Assembly: GCF_025602895.1 (NCBI RefSeq)
Contig: NW_026516214.1
Coordinates: forward strand, 744,001 to 808,000
Direction: 5' to 3'
Length of the DNA stretch: 64,000 nucleotides
Source of the DNA: Polychytrium aggregatum
Taxonomy: Eukaryota > Chytridiomycota > Chytridiomycetes > Polychytriales
Position 1 is the stretch's first letter, and each line of letters begins with the position of its first letter. A program made the position numbers and the translations under genes. Of the stretch, positions 41,451 through 52,255 are shown one piece after another. The notes below the pieces were generated by a model. It was given only the letters and a program-made list of their open reading frames with translations. It did no database searches and was not told the origin of the DNA.

Positions 41451-43772
41451 ATGTCCTCAACCGACCCCAAGGGTAGGTCCAGAGCAAGCCCCAGCCGGAC
41501 CGCAGGCCCGTCCAGCTCCGGCCTCCTAACCCCAGCGTCCGCCCTCCCTGCCCTTGCCAGCGATCCCGTGCAAGTTCTATTTGCTCGGATCGTGTCGAGC
41601 TGGATCAAAATGCAAGTTCTCCCACAAGCGGGACGTATCCGCCGACTCTCTTGTCTGTCAGTGTAGGTCACCGTCGCTTGCACCGGTTCGGCCGGCCGTC
41701 CCGTCTTTGGTCGGAGCAGGTCAGGCTGCACCCTGGGCAAGCCTGACCCAGGTCGGCTGTCAGCTTCGATCAGTCTCCCACAACCCGCTAATCGCTGTAT
41801 CTCTGCGTATGATCCAACCCGTGATGGCATCAAAGACTATCTGATGGGTAACTGCCGATATGGTGCAAATTGTAAGTTGCTGCCCTATCGCTTCCCTTCT
41901 CCAGCATAAGCCGCGGATCGAGGCGGCCAAGATAGGTGCTTCTGCCAGTGTCCCCAGTATGCCCTCCGATGGGCTTGGCCGACGTCTCGGCGGCAATCGG
42001 GACCGGGGCCTGTCCGGCTGACCCTGTGTCGCTCCTGTCCAGGCGCACTCCCCCATGTCAAGCCGAAACCTCAGCAGGCGGCAAGCCCGTCCAGCTCGCG
42101 GCCACCCAAGACCCGAACACCTTCGACTCCACCTCCCAGCTCGGGCCGGGGGGCACTGTCGCCGGTATCCATGGCTGCAAGCCCGCCGTTCGCTCCCCAG
42201 TCAAGTCTCGAGATGGCTTCGATGCTTCCGAGCGATGCAGTCCCTCTGTTCCATGCTCTGGACACACTGCGGACTCAGTTCCAGGAGGACGAGTACGTCG
42301 AACATGCCATCTTGCCGTCATCGCTGAACGACCTGATGACACCTATGGAGCAGCTGTGTTTTTCGGCGTCGTCCAAGGGTTCGAGCTGGAGCGAAGAACC
42401 CGATCCCTCCGACAAGCTCTCATACTCACAAATCGCAAAGATGGCTGCCATCGAGAGCACGTATGTCAAGAGCCCTACCAAGCCACGACTTCAGAATGCG
42501 CCTGTTTCTCTCCCTGGAAATGCCGTGCCAAGCGGCACCGTGGCCTTCGAGGCCATGGTTCTCTGCCCGTTTGCGATGCAAGGAGCCTGTCGGTACGGAG
42601 ACAAGTGCAGATACATCCACGGCCTCGAGTGTCCCAGCTGCGGAAAGTGTGTGCTGGATCCGTTTCATTCGCCTGAGCAACACGAAGGTGAGTCGCTCTT
42701 TAGGCGCAGACTCGGGCCCTGGACAAATCCCCGCACACCTGGATTTGCCTCCTGGATTTGGCTCCTGGATTTGGCTCCTGGATTTGCGGGTGAGCGTTCA
42801 CTCACAAGCACTGTGCCTCGATATCAGAGGAGCACATCCAGAAATGCCGTGAATCAAAGGTGCTGGAGTCCAAGACGGAAGCATCCCTCCGAAACAGCGA
42901 GGACATGGAATGTGTCGTTTGTATGGAGCCGGTCTTGTCCAAGCGTGACCCGCGGTTTGGGCTTCTGAGTAAGTTTGGTATTTTGTTCTTGTTTCTATTG
43001 GAATTGGCTCGGATCCCGGCTTATTCGTGCTTTGAATGACGCATTGGTCCGCTGCTGACATGAGCTGGATTTGGTATTGAATGACCAGACTGTGAGCACT
43101 GCGTGTGTCTGGGATGCATCCGCCAGTGGCGCCAGAACGAGCGCATGGACACAGCAAAGGTAAGCCCGAGGAGAAAGCGCTGCCAAGATGCGGCCGGCAC
43201 CTTTTATAGCCCTCGACTGCCACAGATCTATCCCTCACCAATCGACTCACCTTTTCCCACACGTTTCTTGATGCAGACATGTCCCATATGCCGGACCGTG
43301 ACGCATTTCGTGGTGCCGTCGGCAGTATGGATCACGGATGCGGAAGAGAAGCAGCAGGTAATCGAAGACTACAAAACCAAGTTGAGGTATGTATCTTTGG
43401 AGCAGTCTCGGCAACCCCAGCCATCTGCCAGCAACGCAGCGAGTGGCATGGGCGGTGGCGTGGCAAATATAATGACCTGAGGCGTACGCTTATGCATATC
43501 TGCATGCTGACGACGGCTGGGCTCTTTCTACTGCTTCGAAACCTCCATGTCTCCATGTCTCTATGTGATATACATCGCCCGATAGGTCCATCGACTGCAA
43601 GCACTACAATTTTGGAGACGGGACCTGTCCCTTTGGAACCTCATGCTTCTTCCGCCATGTCAACCACGACGGCGTGCCCGAGCAGATCAAGCTTCGAACC
43701 GTCCTTGGAACCGACGACGAGGTCCGGGTTGTCAGCACAGTCAAGCTCTCGGACTTTCTGGATCGCCATTGA
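41451..43772 (+). CDS. MKRN: Makorin-type RING E3 ubiquitin ligase
   Basis: Makorins are CCCH-RING E3 ligases that bind RNA. Exons 41451-41472, 41561-41662, 41764-41871, 42043-42687, 42828-42968, 43089-43159, 43277-43386 and 43586-43772 give 461 codons. CCCH finger 1 is CKFYLLGSCRAGSKCKFSH. A second, DYLMGNCRYGANCALPH, lacks the leading Cys. The third is CPFAMQGACRYGDKCRYIH, followed by the makorin-type Cys/His segment (CPSCGKCVLDPFH, EEHIQKC). The RING is CVVCMEPVLSKRDPRFGLL, NCEHCVCLGC and CPICR. The last finger is CKHYNFGDGTCPFGTSCFF-RH. The order CCCH-CCCH-CCCH-RING-CCCH is diagnostic. The 22-nt first exon uses the ATG at 41451; an in-frame ATG at about 41348 could add about 34 residues. 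Confidence 0.94.
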
Positions 43773-44101
43773 GCCTGTTGACTCTGGAAGGGAGGAGGTA
43801 GACCGCCGGAGCCTTGCGTCGCTCGGGTTCGTGTCAGGGACATGGATCCACACGAGACACATCAACTGCTCGCATTCGACCCTGCTGACCCGTCCACGAC
43901 CAGCGTGCGAAAAACAACCGTAATATATACATCCATAGAGAGACCTTGACTGCAATGTTGTGCCCAGGCGCTCGGGGACGGTGTCGCTGGACACTGGTGT
44001 GGGGACTGCTTGGTGAGGAGGACAATGACGGCCTCACTGACCGACTTGTGCATCTTCAGACACATCGAGGGAGGTTGCGGACTTTCGCCACTGCAACCAG
44101 C
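43773..44101. other. Convergent intergenic tract
   Basis: Between the end of makorin and the MITE-like copy; no feature recognised. Confidence 0.4.
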
Positions 44102-44395
44102 ACATACAGCGTTTCCAAAATGAAATGGGACACCCCGTTGAGCCATGACAGGGCTTTTTTCTGTGATCTGAATACACCCACCCACTCATCGCAATCATGG
44201 CCAAGCACAGCACCCTCGATTTCCGCATCGCTGCACTGCGACCGGTGGTCTTCACTCGGAGGGTGGTCTTCACTCGGAGGCTGCCAAAGTGATCTGCTCT
44301 ATTTCTTATGGCATAGTTAGACGCATGCCATCGCATACTGCGCTGACAAATGGGTTGTGGGCAGGTGTCCCATTTCCCCCTGAATACAGTGTATA
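44102..44395 (-). mobile_element. MITE-like dispersed repeat, copy 2
   Basis: Reverse-oriented copy of 681-960 at roughly 90% identity by eye, in the gap between makorin and RPAP3. It differs by an 18-bp tandem duplication (unit CCTCCGAGTGAAGACCAC), by a few substitutions, and by CATGCGTCTAAC in place of CCTGCGTCAAGC. The ends are the same imperfect inverted repeats containing AAATGGGACACC. Confidence 0.7.
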
Positions 44396-44570
44396 CCCAC
44401 ACGCCGCAAGCGACATGCACTCGCGCCATTGTGGACGCAACAAATGCACGAGCAAGCACATTGTTTTGCAATATTCGCGGTGACATTCGCAATGGCAGGC
44501 TGCGCCATTAGTCTCAAGGAATTACCGGATGCCATCCAAGCCACCGCGACACACATCGCTGCAGTGTCAT

Positions 44571-47386
44571 TCAAATCTTGTAGGCTCGCTGGAGGCGATC
44601 GACATCTGATGCTTCAAACGCACTACCCGGCGAGTGGTGGCGCAGGTGCTCCAGCACCGCAGTCAGGCCTGTCGCAGAATCAGTCAAGGGGCGGAACAGG
44701 GGGCATCAGTGATCAAGATCGAGTGAATCTCAGCATGTATCCCGCAAACACTCCCCACAATGCGAAATCCTGCATACCAGTCTTGTCTTTCTTGGACATG
44801 AACATGAGGGTCATCTCAAAGCGCGGCAGCCTGGACAGGCTATCCAGAACCAAGTAAATTGAATCTGTCGGCTCAGAGCTATGCAACGTGTACGAGAGCG
44901 GTATTGTGAATGGTTATTAACAGCGCCGTGGGCTTGCGGGAAGCGGCCGCTGCAATCCATCGGACGGCCAGGTGATAGGTGGGATGATATCCTGCATAGA
45001 GGCGTTTGAGCCCGTGCAATAAGACACCATACCCGATGTAGCATTTTTGCAGGATCTCGACGATCCGAGCCAAATAGTCGCTGTCGAGTGCATTCTTGAA
45101 GATCTTGGAGTAGTCGGTGGTCGGAATGACCTGAAGCCGGATAAGTCGGGCAGTCAGTCGCTGTGGGACGATGCCAGACCAGACAGAGGAGCAAATACAC
45201 TGCGGAGCGCTGAACCCACCTTGAAGTACTTGTAGGCCTGCTCGTCGTCCCGCTTGACGCTCTTCCAGTCTCGCTCGAACTCAAACATGGTCTTGGGCAC
45301 AGAGAACTTGGAGACAGGGCCTGCGTTGGCATACGGCTGCGTCGTGGATGGGGCCGTTCCGCCTGGCCGGATCTCGGGTGCCGTGGTGGCAGCGGTGGCG
45401 GCGGTGGTGTCCATAAGCTCCTGGATGAGCGGACCCTTTCTTGGCTCGCTAATGCTCTTCGAGAGAGTGTGTGGTTCGGGCTGCGCTTGCAACGCATTAG
45501 TGAAATGATCTGCAAATGAAATGGAGAAGTAGGGTGTCCTGAGCTTGCCGCAAACGATAGACTAACTTACGTCCAGAGTGTCATCGGGCTTGGTCGCGGT
45601 TGGTGCAGCTGACAGCATCGAAATGGCTGATGCAGCCGGTGGTGTCGCTGAGGACATGGGGTCCAAGGCTGCCTCGACAGCACTGTCGCTCGGAGTGGCC
45701 TCAAATGGGCGGTGCGGTGGCGCTGGGTTGATGCGGGGTGGTTCCTCGTCGTTGCGCTGCAGTGGTTTCGTCACAGGGATCGGCTCGCCAATTTCCTTGA
45801 TGACAAGTCTGCGGCGGACAGGCTTGCCGGGAATTTTCTTTGGTTCTGTAGAACTCGCCGACTGAACCCGAGCGGCGCTGGCCGGCGATGATTTGGCGAT
45901 TGCCAAAGGCTTTGGCTCGGCCGCAGAGGCAGGCTGCGTTGGAGACGGTGATTTCTGAGGCCGCATCTTTTCATAAAGCTTGGCAAGATCGTCCTTGATC
46001 ATCTTGTTGGTGGGCTCAAGGACTGCGGCAGCCTCCAGATCTAGAAAACGGATGGAAAGACTGTTATGTGGCAGTTCATACGATGCAAGTGCTCGATCTG
46101 CACTAGCACTGGCCGTGGAGCCGCCTGAGGTCGCCGAGGTGCTCTCGATAGAGAACTGACCCTTCTTCGAGTCCTCGAGCTGGCCCAGCTCTCTCCGGGC
46201 CAGGCCGCGTCTCCAGAGCGCCTTGATGTTCTTCGAGTCCAGCTGCAGACATCGCGTACAGTCCCGCTCGGCCTCTGCATACTGTTGCGTCTTAATCAGG
46301 GCCATGGCTCGGTTGAGGGGCAGGACGGCGTTGGTTGGATCAAACTTCATGCCCTTTCCATAGTGAGTGATGGCACGCTGATAGTCTCCCTTCTTGAAGA
46401 ACTCGTTGCCCTGGTGCCAGTTTGAAATTGGATCAGCCGCGTGTCGGCGGTTTTACCCAGAGTATCGCCGCAGCAGCCTCACCATTTCCTTCTCGATCAA
46501 AGACTTTTCGATCCGGGACTGCTCTTCAAGGACCTGCTTGGACTCGGCGGGAGTCGGGGGAGGCTGTGTGCGATTCTCTTCCTGCTCGTCCATGTCCTGG
46601 AGGGCCTTGTCCTGTCGATCAACAGATGGTCGGGGGCAGACGGTTGATACTCTGTGATCTCAGTCCAACCATAGCTCTCTCGCTGTTTTGCTGAGTGGAT
46701 GGCTGAGTTGGATTGCGCACTTACCACGTCAAACTTATCCCAGGCACGGTAGTCCGAGCTCTTGATCTTCTTGGGCTTTGCAGGCCCATCCCCGATGTCA
46801 GCTGCGTCCGCCGACGGAGATGGGATGTGCACTTCTGCATCTCCGAGAACAATGTCGCCACGGCTCCGGACAGGAGGGATATGCTGCAGCACAGGGCCAG
46901 AGGCGAGTTGGTGTGAGCGGGATGGAAGGGGATTGGAAACCACTGCGATAAAACAGCCAGATCGATCCGATACCTCTCCCCAGACGGGTGCTTTGCGGGC
47001 AGCTCGATCTTTGGCCTTGATGTCTTTCTCCCAGGTGAGGATATCTTGCACGTACTCCTGCGGTCGGCGTCGTCGGCATATATTCGCAGCGAGCCAGCGC
47101 CATGCGGTGTCCAGATATCGATGGTATTCATTTGGCGGAATCGAAGCATTCGTCCAGAAACACCGATCCCGGATTCGAGATCGGGCCAGGTTGTGGAGCA
47201 AAGTTAACGAATGCTGCGGAATCGAAGTCCATATCCGGCCAGCGACATCCCCCGCGAGGATTATCTTGGAGCCGATCGGGAGCCCAGATCGGGGCTGCTC
47301 GTTGGCCATGAAGCCGGCTGTCTGTGGAGGACACGTACCCGATACTCTTCGGCGTTGCGGCGCACTTGCAGAGCGATTTCGGCCAT
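44571..47386 (-). CDS. RPAP3: RPAP3-like R2TP co-chaperone (TPR and RPAP3_C domains)
   Basis: Adaptor that links HSP90 to the R2TP complex for assembling RNA polymerases and snoRNPs. Ten exons: 47339-47386, 46974-47057, 46725-46883, 46483-46611, 46161-46410, 45571-46040, 45220-45480, 45028-45130, 44778-44864, 44571-44668; 562 codons. The N-terminus MAEIALQVRRNAEEYREYVQ, then DILTWEKDIKAKD and SDYRAWDKFDV, matches RPAP3. There is one TPR block (GNEFFKKGDYQRAITHYGKG, NRAMALIKTQQYAEAERDC, ALWRRGLARRELG), where human RPAP3 has two. The RPAP3_C domain begins KTMFEFERDWKSVKRDDEQA, continues DYLARIVEILQKCYI and SRLPRFEMTLMFMSKKDK, and ends ASDVDRLQRAYKI. The donor after KCYI is ambiguous: gtgtct (used here) aligns better, gtatgg is the stronger site. 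Confidence 0.9.
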
Positions 47387-47888
47387 GGCAGACGGCGGAT
47401 GCAGGAGGATGTGCGGGATTCGGGGCAGCAACAGCAGCAGCAGCAGCAGCCGTTGTCGATCAGCGAAACGAAAGGAAGAGAGCGAGCCGCGAGCCAAACA
47501 CGCAGCGGCGCCAGATTTCAAGCGAGCGAGCCAAATGGTGCAAGACGGCGCAGAACAATACAGCCTCTGCCGACGAAAACGAAGCCCTCGATAGACGAGG
47601 TTTGGCCTGCCCCAGGACGAAATGGAGCATTGTGTGGCTCGTCGAATGCGATGTATATCCAGCCCGAACATAACTCTGTGCCATGAGAACGGCTACCACA
47701 CTGATTTGAAAGCTACCCCTCCAGCGCCCGAACGAGGAGAGGAGCCCCAGGCGACGGGACTGGGCGCAGGGCAAAGGCCATGCCTCCATGGGCAGATGGT
47801 AACTGTGCATGGCTTATCGTGTGTATTCACACCAAAACAATGACGACGACATTCAGGACATTTCGTTCATATGTGAGGACAAGCGGGG
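47387..47888. other. RPAP3 upstream region
   Basis: About 500 bp between RPAP3 and the secreted coiled-coil gene, with a short CAGCAG run at 47426-47450. No gene supported. Confidence 0.4.
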
Positions 47889-48227
47889 CTATCGCAGGGC
47901 AGCGAGCTCGCTTTCGAGCTGCTGCTTGGCTTCCTGAAGCTGCTGGAGGCGCTGCTCTCCCTCGACGTTCCGCGGGATGCCGCCGGTATTGGCCTCTTCG
48001 CCTCGGAACATGCCTCCGGGCCGGACAGCCCAAGACGAGGCATACTTGGCGTTGATTTGGAGCTGGTGGATGATTTTGGTATCCATGTCCCGGATCTGCT
48101 GCTGGAGCTGCTGGATCCTGAGCTCGGGGTCGACTGGGCGAACGGACTCGACCATGGGTGCGGATGCGAATGCGGATGCGAGACTGGAAAGCAGGAGGAC
48201 GACGGACAGGGTGGTGAGGAGTTTCAT
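47889..48227 (-). CDS. Small secreted coiled-coil protein, 112 aa
   Basis: Single exon. Residues 1-23 form a classical signal peptide (MKLLTTLSVVLLLSSLASAF, then ASA for cleavage). Two predicted coiled-coil segments follow, LRIQQLQQQIRDMDTKIIHQ and EGEQRLQQLQEAKQQLESEL, separated by a Gly-rich linker. No cysteines. No family recognised. The ATG at 48227 is only 140 bp from the SLX1 start on the other strand, so the two share a compact divergent promoter. The frame is open upstream through the microsatellite, but that part is repeat-derived. Confidence 0.7.
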   Translation of the reverse strand: MKLLTTLSVVLLLSSLASAFASAPMVESVRPVDPELRIQQLQQQIRDMDTKIIHQLQINAKYASSWAVRPGGMFRGEEANTGGIPRNVEGEQRLQQLQEAKQQLESELAALR

Positions 48228-48367
48228 TGGTGTTGATGGGGCGAGGGTGCATTCAGCGCCGAGAGCCGCCAAGAGCGCCGAGGGCCATGGACCCGCGTCA
48301 CGTGGGTGCCTGATCGAAACTTCTCGTCCCGCATCCCGCACCAGCAACACCCGTGCCCTTGCCCGCG

Positions 48368-48490
48368 ATGGCATCAGCATCAGCATCAGCATCAGCATCA
48401 GCATCAGCATCAGCATCGGCATCAGCATCAGCATCAGCATCAGCATCGGCATCAGCATCGGCATCAGCATCGGCATCAGCATCAGCACCT
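48368..48490. repeat. Hexanucleotide microsatellite (GCATCA)n, coding in SLX1
   Basis: About 20 units of GCATCA/GCATCG. In the SLX1 frame it starts with the initiator ATG and encodes Ala-Ser dipeptides. Confidence 0.95.
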
Positions 48491-50428
48491 GCATCGCCGG
48501 AGCAGGCCCCGCTGTCGCTGCCCTTCTACTGCTGCTATCTGCTGAGGCCTGCTCGTCCCTCGAGCACCAGCCGCGCATACACATATGTCGGATCCACACC
48601 AGGTGCAGTTCAGCATCCCGATTGACGTGAACACCAGCACCAGCACCAGCACCAGCAGCCCGCTTTCGGACCACGATACTGACGCACACCGGAACCCGAT
48701 GGCCGACGGCACTGCCCGTAGATCCTATTCGTCGTCTGCGCCAACACAATGGAGAGATCAAGGGCGGGGCAGTAAGGACGTCGCGGTACCGGCCAGGTAA
48801 GGCAGCACCGATACAGCTTCATCCGCACTGGATCTCTTGCGACCTCGCAGTCATCGCCGACAGTGCTATGGTTGCAGCGATCACTTGTCGAGCGGTCTGG
48901 CTCGCCGCGCCCGGCCCTTTAACTCACCATGTCATCTTCAACCATCCCCTCGGTCTTGGTGTCGTCACCACACCAGTCGAGATGGTTCTGCTGGTCTATG
49001 GATTCCCCAATCGCAACTCTGCCCTTCAGTTCGAGTGGGCCTGGCAATATCCCAACCGGACCCGTCATATTGAGTCCAGATCATCTTCCAAGACCCTGGC
49101 TTCGAGGCTGCAGGCCCTCGAATCGTTGTCGACCTCGAAGCGCTGGTGTCGGTGGCCCCTCAAAGTCCTGATTCTTGACCCCAATCTCAAGCTGCCTCGG
49201 TCGTCTGCTCCAAGTCGATCCGCCGACACCTTCCTGCCATATCCGATATCGTATGGTCACATCAAAGAGCTTCCGTACGATATCGGCGACGCCGTGGCTG
49301 CCGGTGAGTGCTGCGACCAGCACCATGCACTTTATTTATCGGATGCACGCTGGCCCCTTCTGATGGATCGCTGATTGCCCGGGCTGCACACTGTCGTAAC
49401 CGCCGATAGAGTTCCATCGTCAAGACCACCTCAAACTCGTCAGCGGCGCCGACCCACTGCCGACCCACCGTTGCTGCAAAATATGCACCTGCAATGTATC
49501 GCTTGCCCGACTCGCTTCCTGGGTCGGCTGCATCGACTGCAAGGCGATCTTCCATCTGGGATGTCTTGCCAAGAGGTTCCTGGCACAGGAAGCGGGTGCA
49601 CTCCCGTGTCCGTCGGAATCCTCCGGTCGCGAGCTGATGCCAGTGTCCGGCGCCTGTCCTGGATGCAGTCGGCGGCTCGAATGGGGAAGTCTCATCGAGG
49701 GTCTCAGAATCCGGATCCGTGACAAGTGCGAGAGGTCGCCTCAAGGCGGCGTTGCTGACGAGGACTCGGGCTCGGAGTCGGAGTGCCAAATTTCGTCCAG
49801 CGAAGAAGAGAATACCAACGACAGGAGCGAGCTTGCGTCGATCTGCAACGACTCTGACCCAGTGGGCAGCCTTTCAAGCCAGCCCAGCCAGCCAAGCGCA
49901 TCGGCAATGCACGAATCGTCAACACGGAGAAAGCCTGGTGCCATCATAGGCTTGGACAGCAGTAACGAATTAGACCACCCCAGGGATCTCACTGCCGTGG
50001 CTCCGCTTGGATCAGCATCCGGATCTTCGCCTCGACCACGCAGATGCATCTCCAAGAACAAAATGGCGTCGGCACAAGCCCTGAATGGCAAACCGACGGC
50101 AGCCGCAAGAGCACATGCACAACCAGCGACTCGGGGTTCTCGCGCTGCAAATCAAAGTGCTCTTGGTTGGAAGCAGGCCAAGTCCGTTTTGGTGTCGATA
50201 TCCTCGTCCGATATGTCCGCAAACCTCACATGCTCTCGTAAGTCGCCCGGACGCCGGCTGCCAGAGAAGGCATCGGCTCCACCACTTGGACTCTGCGACA
50301 CAAGCGACGAGGAGACGATCGGTTCCCAACGAACGACACAGTCCCAGGGCCAACTGTCCCGTTCGAGGGCACAGGCAGACGATCCCCGAAATGCCGCCAT
50401 TCTTGTCCCAAGCGACGATTCGGATTGA
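48368..50428 (+). CDS. SLX1: Structure-specific endonuclease subunit SLX1
   Basis: GIY-YIG nuclease that acts with SLX4 on branched DNA, including Holliday junctions. Exons 48368-48602, 48722-48796, 48977-49303 and 49410-50428 join in phase to 551 codons. Residues 2-43 are an Ala-Ser repeat. The GIY-YIG domain is FYCCYLLRPARP, AYTYVGSTPDPIRRLRQHNG, EMVLLVYGFPN and ALQFEWAWQYPNRTRH, with the catalytic Arg in RRLRQHN and Glu in FEWAWQ. A PHD/RING-like zinc module follows (CCKICTCNVSLA, GCIDCKAIFHLGC, LPCPSES, CPGCSRRLEWGSLIEG). The C-terminal 240 residues are Ser-rich and disordered, longer than in many SLX1 proteins. The start is the only ATG in frame before the repeat that I could accept; a further 5' exon cannot be excluded. 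Confidence 0.93.
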
Positions 50429-50587
50429 ATGGCACTTCATATGAGTTCGTGTTCGCGCAAGCTGCAGCACAATGAATAATAGTATTTCCTGTATCGACCA
50501 GAGGTGATCTGACGCAAAGTATGCTCGACAGCACTGTCCCATGCGCGCAGTTGCAGTGGTTTCTACAGCCGCAATACCCAAGCTGGA

Positions 50588-51939
50588 CTAGACGGACGGA
50601 GTGTACGGATGGCCATCCACAGCGGCAGTGATTCTCTGTGCCCACTGTTCCACCGAGGCCTGGTCTCGCCCAACAACCGAGACAACCACCCGAACATTCC
50701 TGCCAGCCTGACCCTCCGCCGCCCACAGCGGGTACGATCCAATTTTGACATCTTGTCGGCTGGCATCGGCCTGGATGTCCGTCAGGGCCTTGGCTATCGT
50801 GGACTCGAGCTGCGCGGTCCCGATGAGCAGTCGGTGGAAGCGCTGTGAGGATGCAAGGAAATCTCTGAAGTAGTCATCGACGAGGTCACGAAAGAGCTTT
50901 GGGATGCCTGGTGGATACGGACGCACATAGTCAACCATGGGTCCGTTTATGCCGATCGGCAATCGTAAGCAACCGGCTTTCTTTAACGAGTGAATACCGT
51001 CGCGTGGATTGCCAGTCGCCGCATCCATCATGCCGCCCTCTGCGTCCCGCCTTTTACTGAACGTACCTGGGAGTATGTGCACATTGTCCACAATAGAGAT
51101 CGGAACCCACAAATGGGGGCATGGGTACTCTACACGGGCATTGGGTCCGGTTGGCAGCAGCGCCATGCGCTCGCGGGCCTTGACAACGTCCGCCGGGTCG
51201 TCGGTAAAGATCCATCGCTTGCCTGTTTGGGCCGACTTGATGTTTTCCATGCGGCGGATCGTTGGCTCATGCAGGACGAGCGGCAGATCGAATGCTTTGG
51301 CAATCGACTCGTATGTGATGTCATCGTGGGTTGGTCTGCAGTTTATCCGCAATGACCCACAAGCACAGCGCAGTGGCAGTTAGATGCCAGATGTGCAAAT
51401 CCGCAGCTGCGTGCTTGGCCTGCGGACCGGCATTACCAAGAGCCAAGCAGCGAAACCCCGTCTCTGCGACACGAACCCGATGCCGCCGCTGGTGAAGACG
51501 TATTGGTATTTGCTCGACATCTCCAAGACCGAGTCGGCGATTTCTTCCTGCGCATCCGGCACGACAGCAATCCGCTTCAGCTCCAGGCCGTGCTGGAAGC
51601 ATGCTTTGGCAAGATAGTTCGAATTGGTGTCGAGGGTCTTGCCGTTCAGAATCTCGTCGCCGATGATGAGGCATCCGACAGAGCCGGGAGCGCGGGTGCT
51701 TGAGTATCTCTTGATCGAGTCGGTGAGCACCAGGCCAGTGTACCGGACGAGTGCCGGGGTGCCGGGCTATGTGGTGGTGAGCGCACGGTCGGGTCCGCAA
51801 AATGGCGTGCAATGAGTCCGCACCCTGGGCAAGTCCCGCGGAGATGCGGAAGGCTATAGCCTGCATCATGGACACGCAGGCATCGAGCATGGAGACAGCA
51901 AGATACCTTGAGGAACCGCGACGCAAGCACGAACGACAT
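50588..51939 (-). CDS. MoCF (MoaB/Mog/CinA-type) domain protein
   Basis: Exons 51907-51939, 51477-51709, 51067-51335 and 50588-50907 give 284 codons. The domain is the molybdopterin-binding fold: VGCLIIGDEILNGKTLDTNS, ELKRIAVVPDAQEEI, YVFTSGGIGPTHDDITYESI and, later, VDNVHILPGIPKLF. The same fold forms the N-terminal half of eukaryotic FAD synthases (FLAD1), but no PAPS-reductase-like half is present here, so a nucleotide pyrophosphatase-type role as in CinA is the closer guess. The first exon, MSFVLASRFLK, with RYSSTRAP after it, is basic and amphipathic and could be a mitochondrial presequence. The donor of exon 2 is gttcgt, also used once in GGT. The gene starts about 130 bp from the putative Fanzor RNA region. 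Confidence 0.85.
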
Positions 51940-52064
51940 GGCTGCACTGAAGTTCAAAGACTCCGACGAGAGACGGCCGACCGACGATGGCTGTGTGCTC
52001 TCGGCCGCGGGTTCGAGAACGATGCAGATCGAAGATGCGAGCTCGGTCTGGTTGGACGCGGATG

Positions 52065-52197
52065 TGACACTATGAAAAAATTTCTTGTTAAAAAAATGAG
52101 CGAGAACGAAAAAACGCGCTCTCGGAGCCACCTCGGTCGGCGAGAAGAGCAGTCTCTGGCGAGAGACCCCCGAGGGAAGGCGAGAAGCCTCTCGCCG

Positions 52198-52198
<1 letters not shown>
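52065..52198 (-). ncRNA. Candidate structured RNA (possible Fanzor omega-RNA)
   Basis: Speculative. On the Fanzor sense strand, past the (GT)n tract, two perfect hairpins lie close together: one at 52179-52196 (7-bp stem GGCGAGA/TCTCGCC, 4-nt loop) and one at 52152-52167 (6-bp stem GTCTCT/AGAGAC, loop GGCG). A weaker CGAGA/TCTCG pairing follows, and then runs of T6, T7 and T6 at 52114-52075, which could terminate RNA polymerase III. TnpB and Fanzor guide RNAs are typically encoded at the 3' end of the nuclease gene, which is where this lies. No expression evidence. Confidence 0.3.

Positions 52199-52255
<57 letters not shown>

Noticed and set aside
48353-48367. Upstream GTG start for SLX1
   Set aside because: Non-ATG; the ATG at 48368 lies five codons downstream in the same frame.
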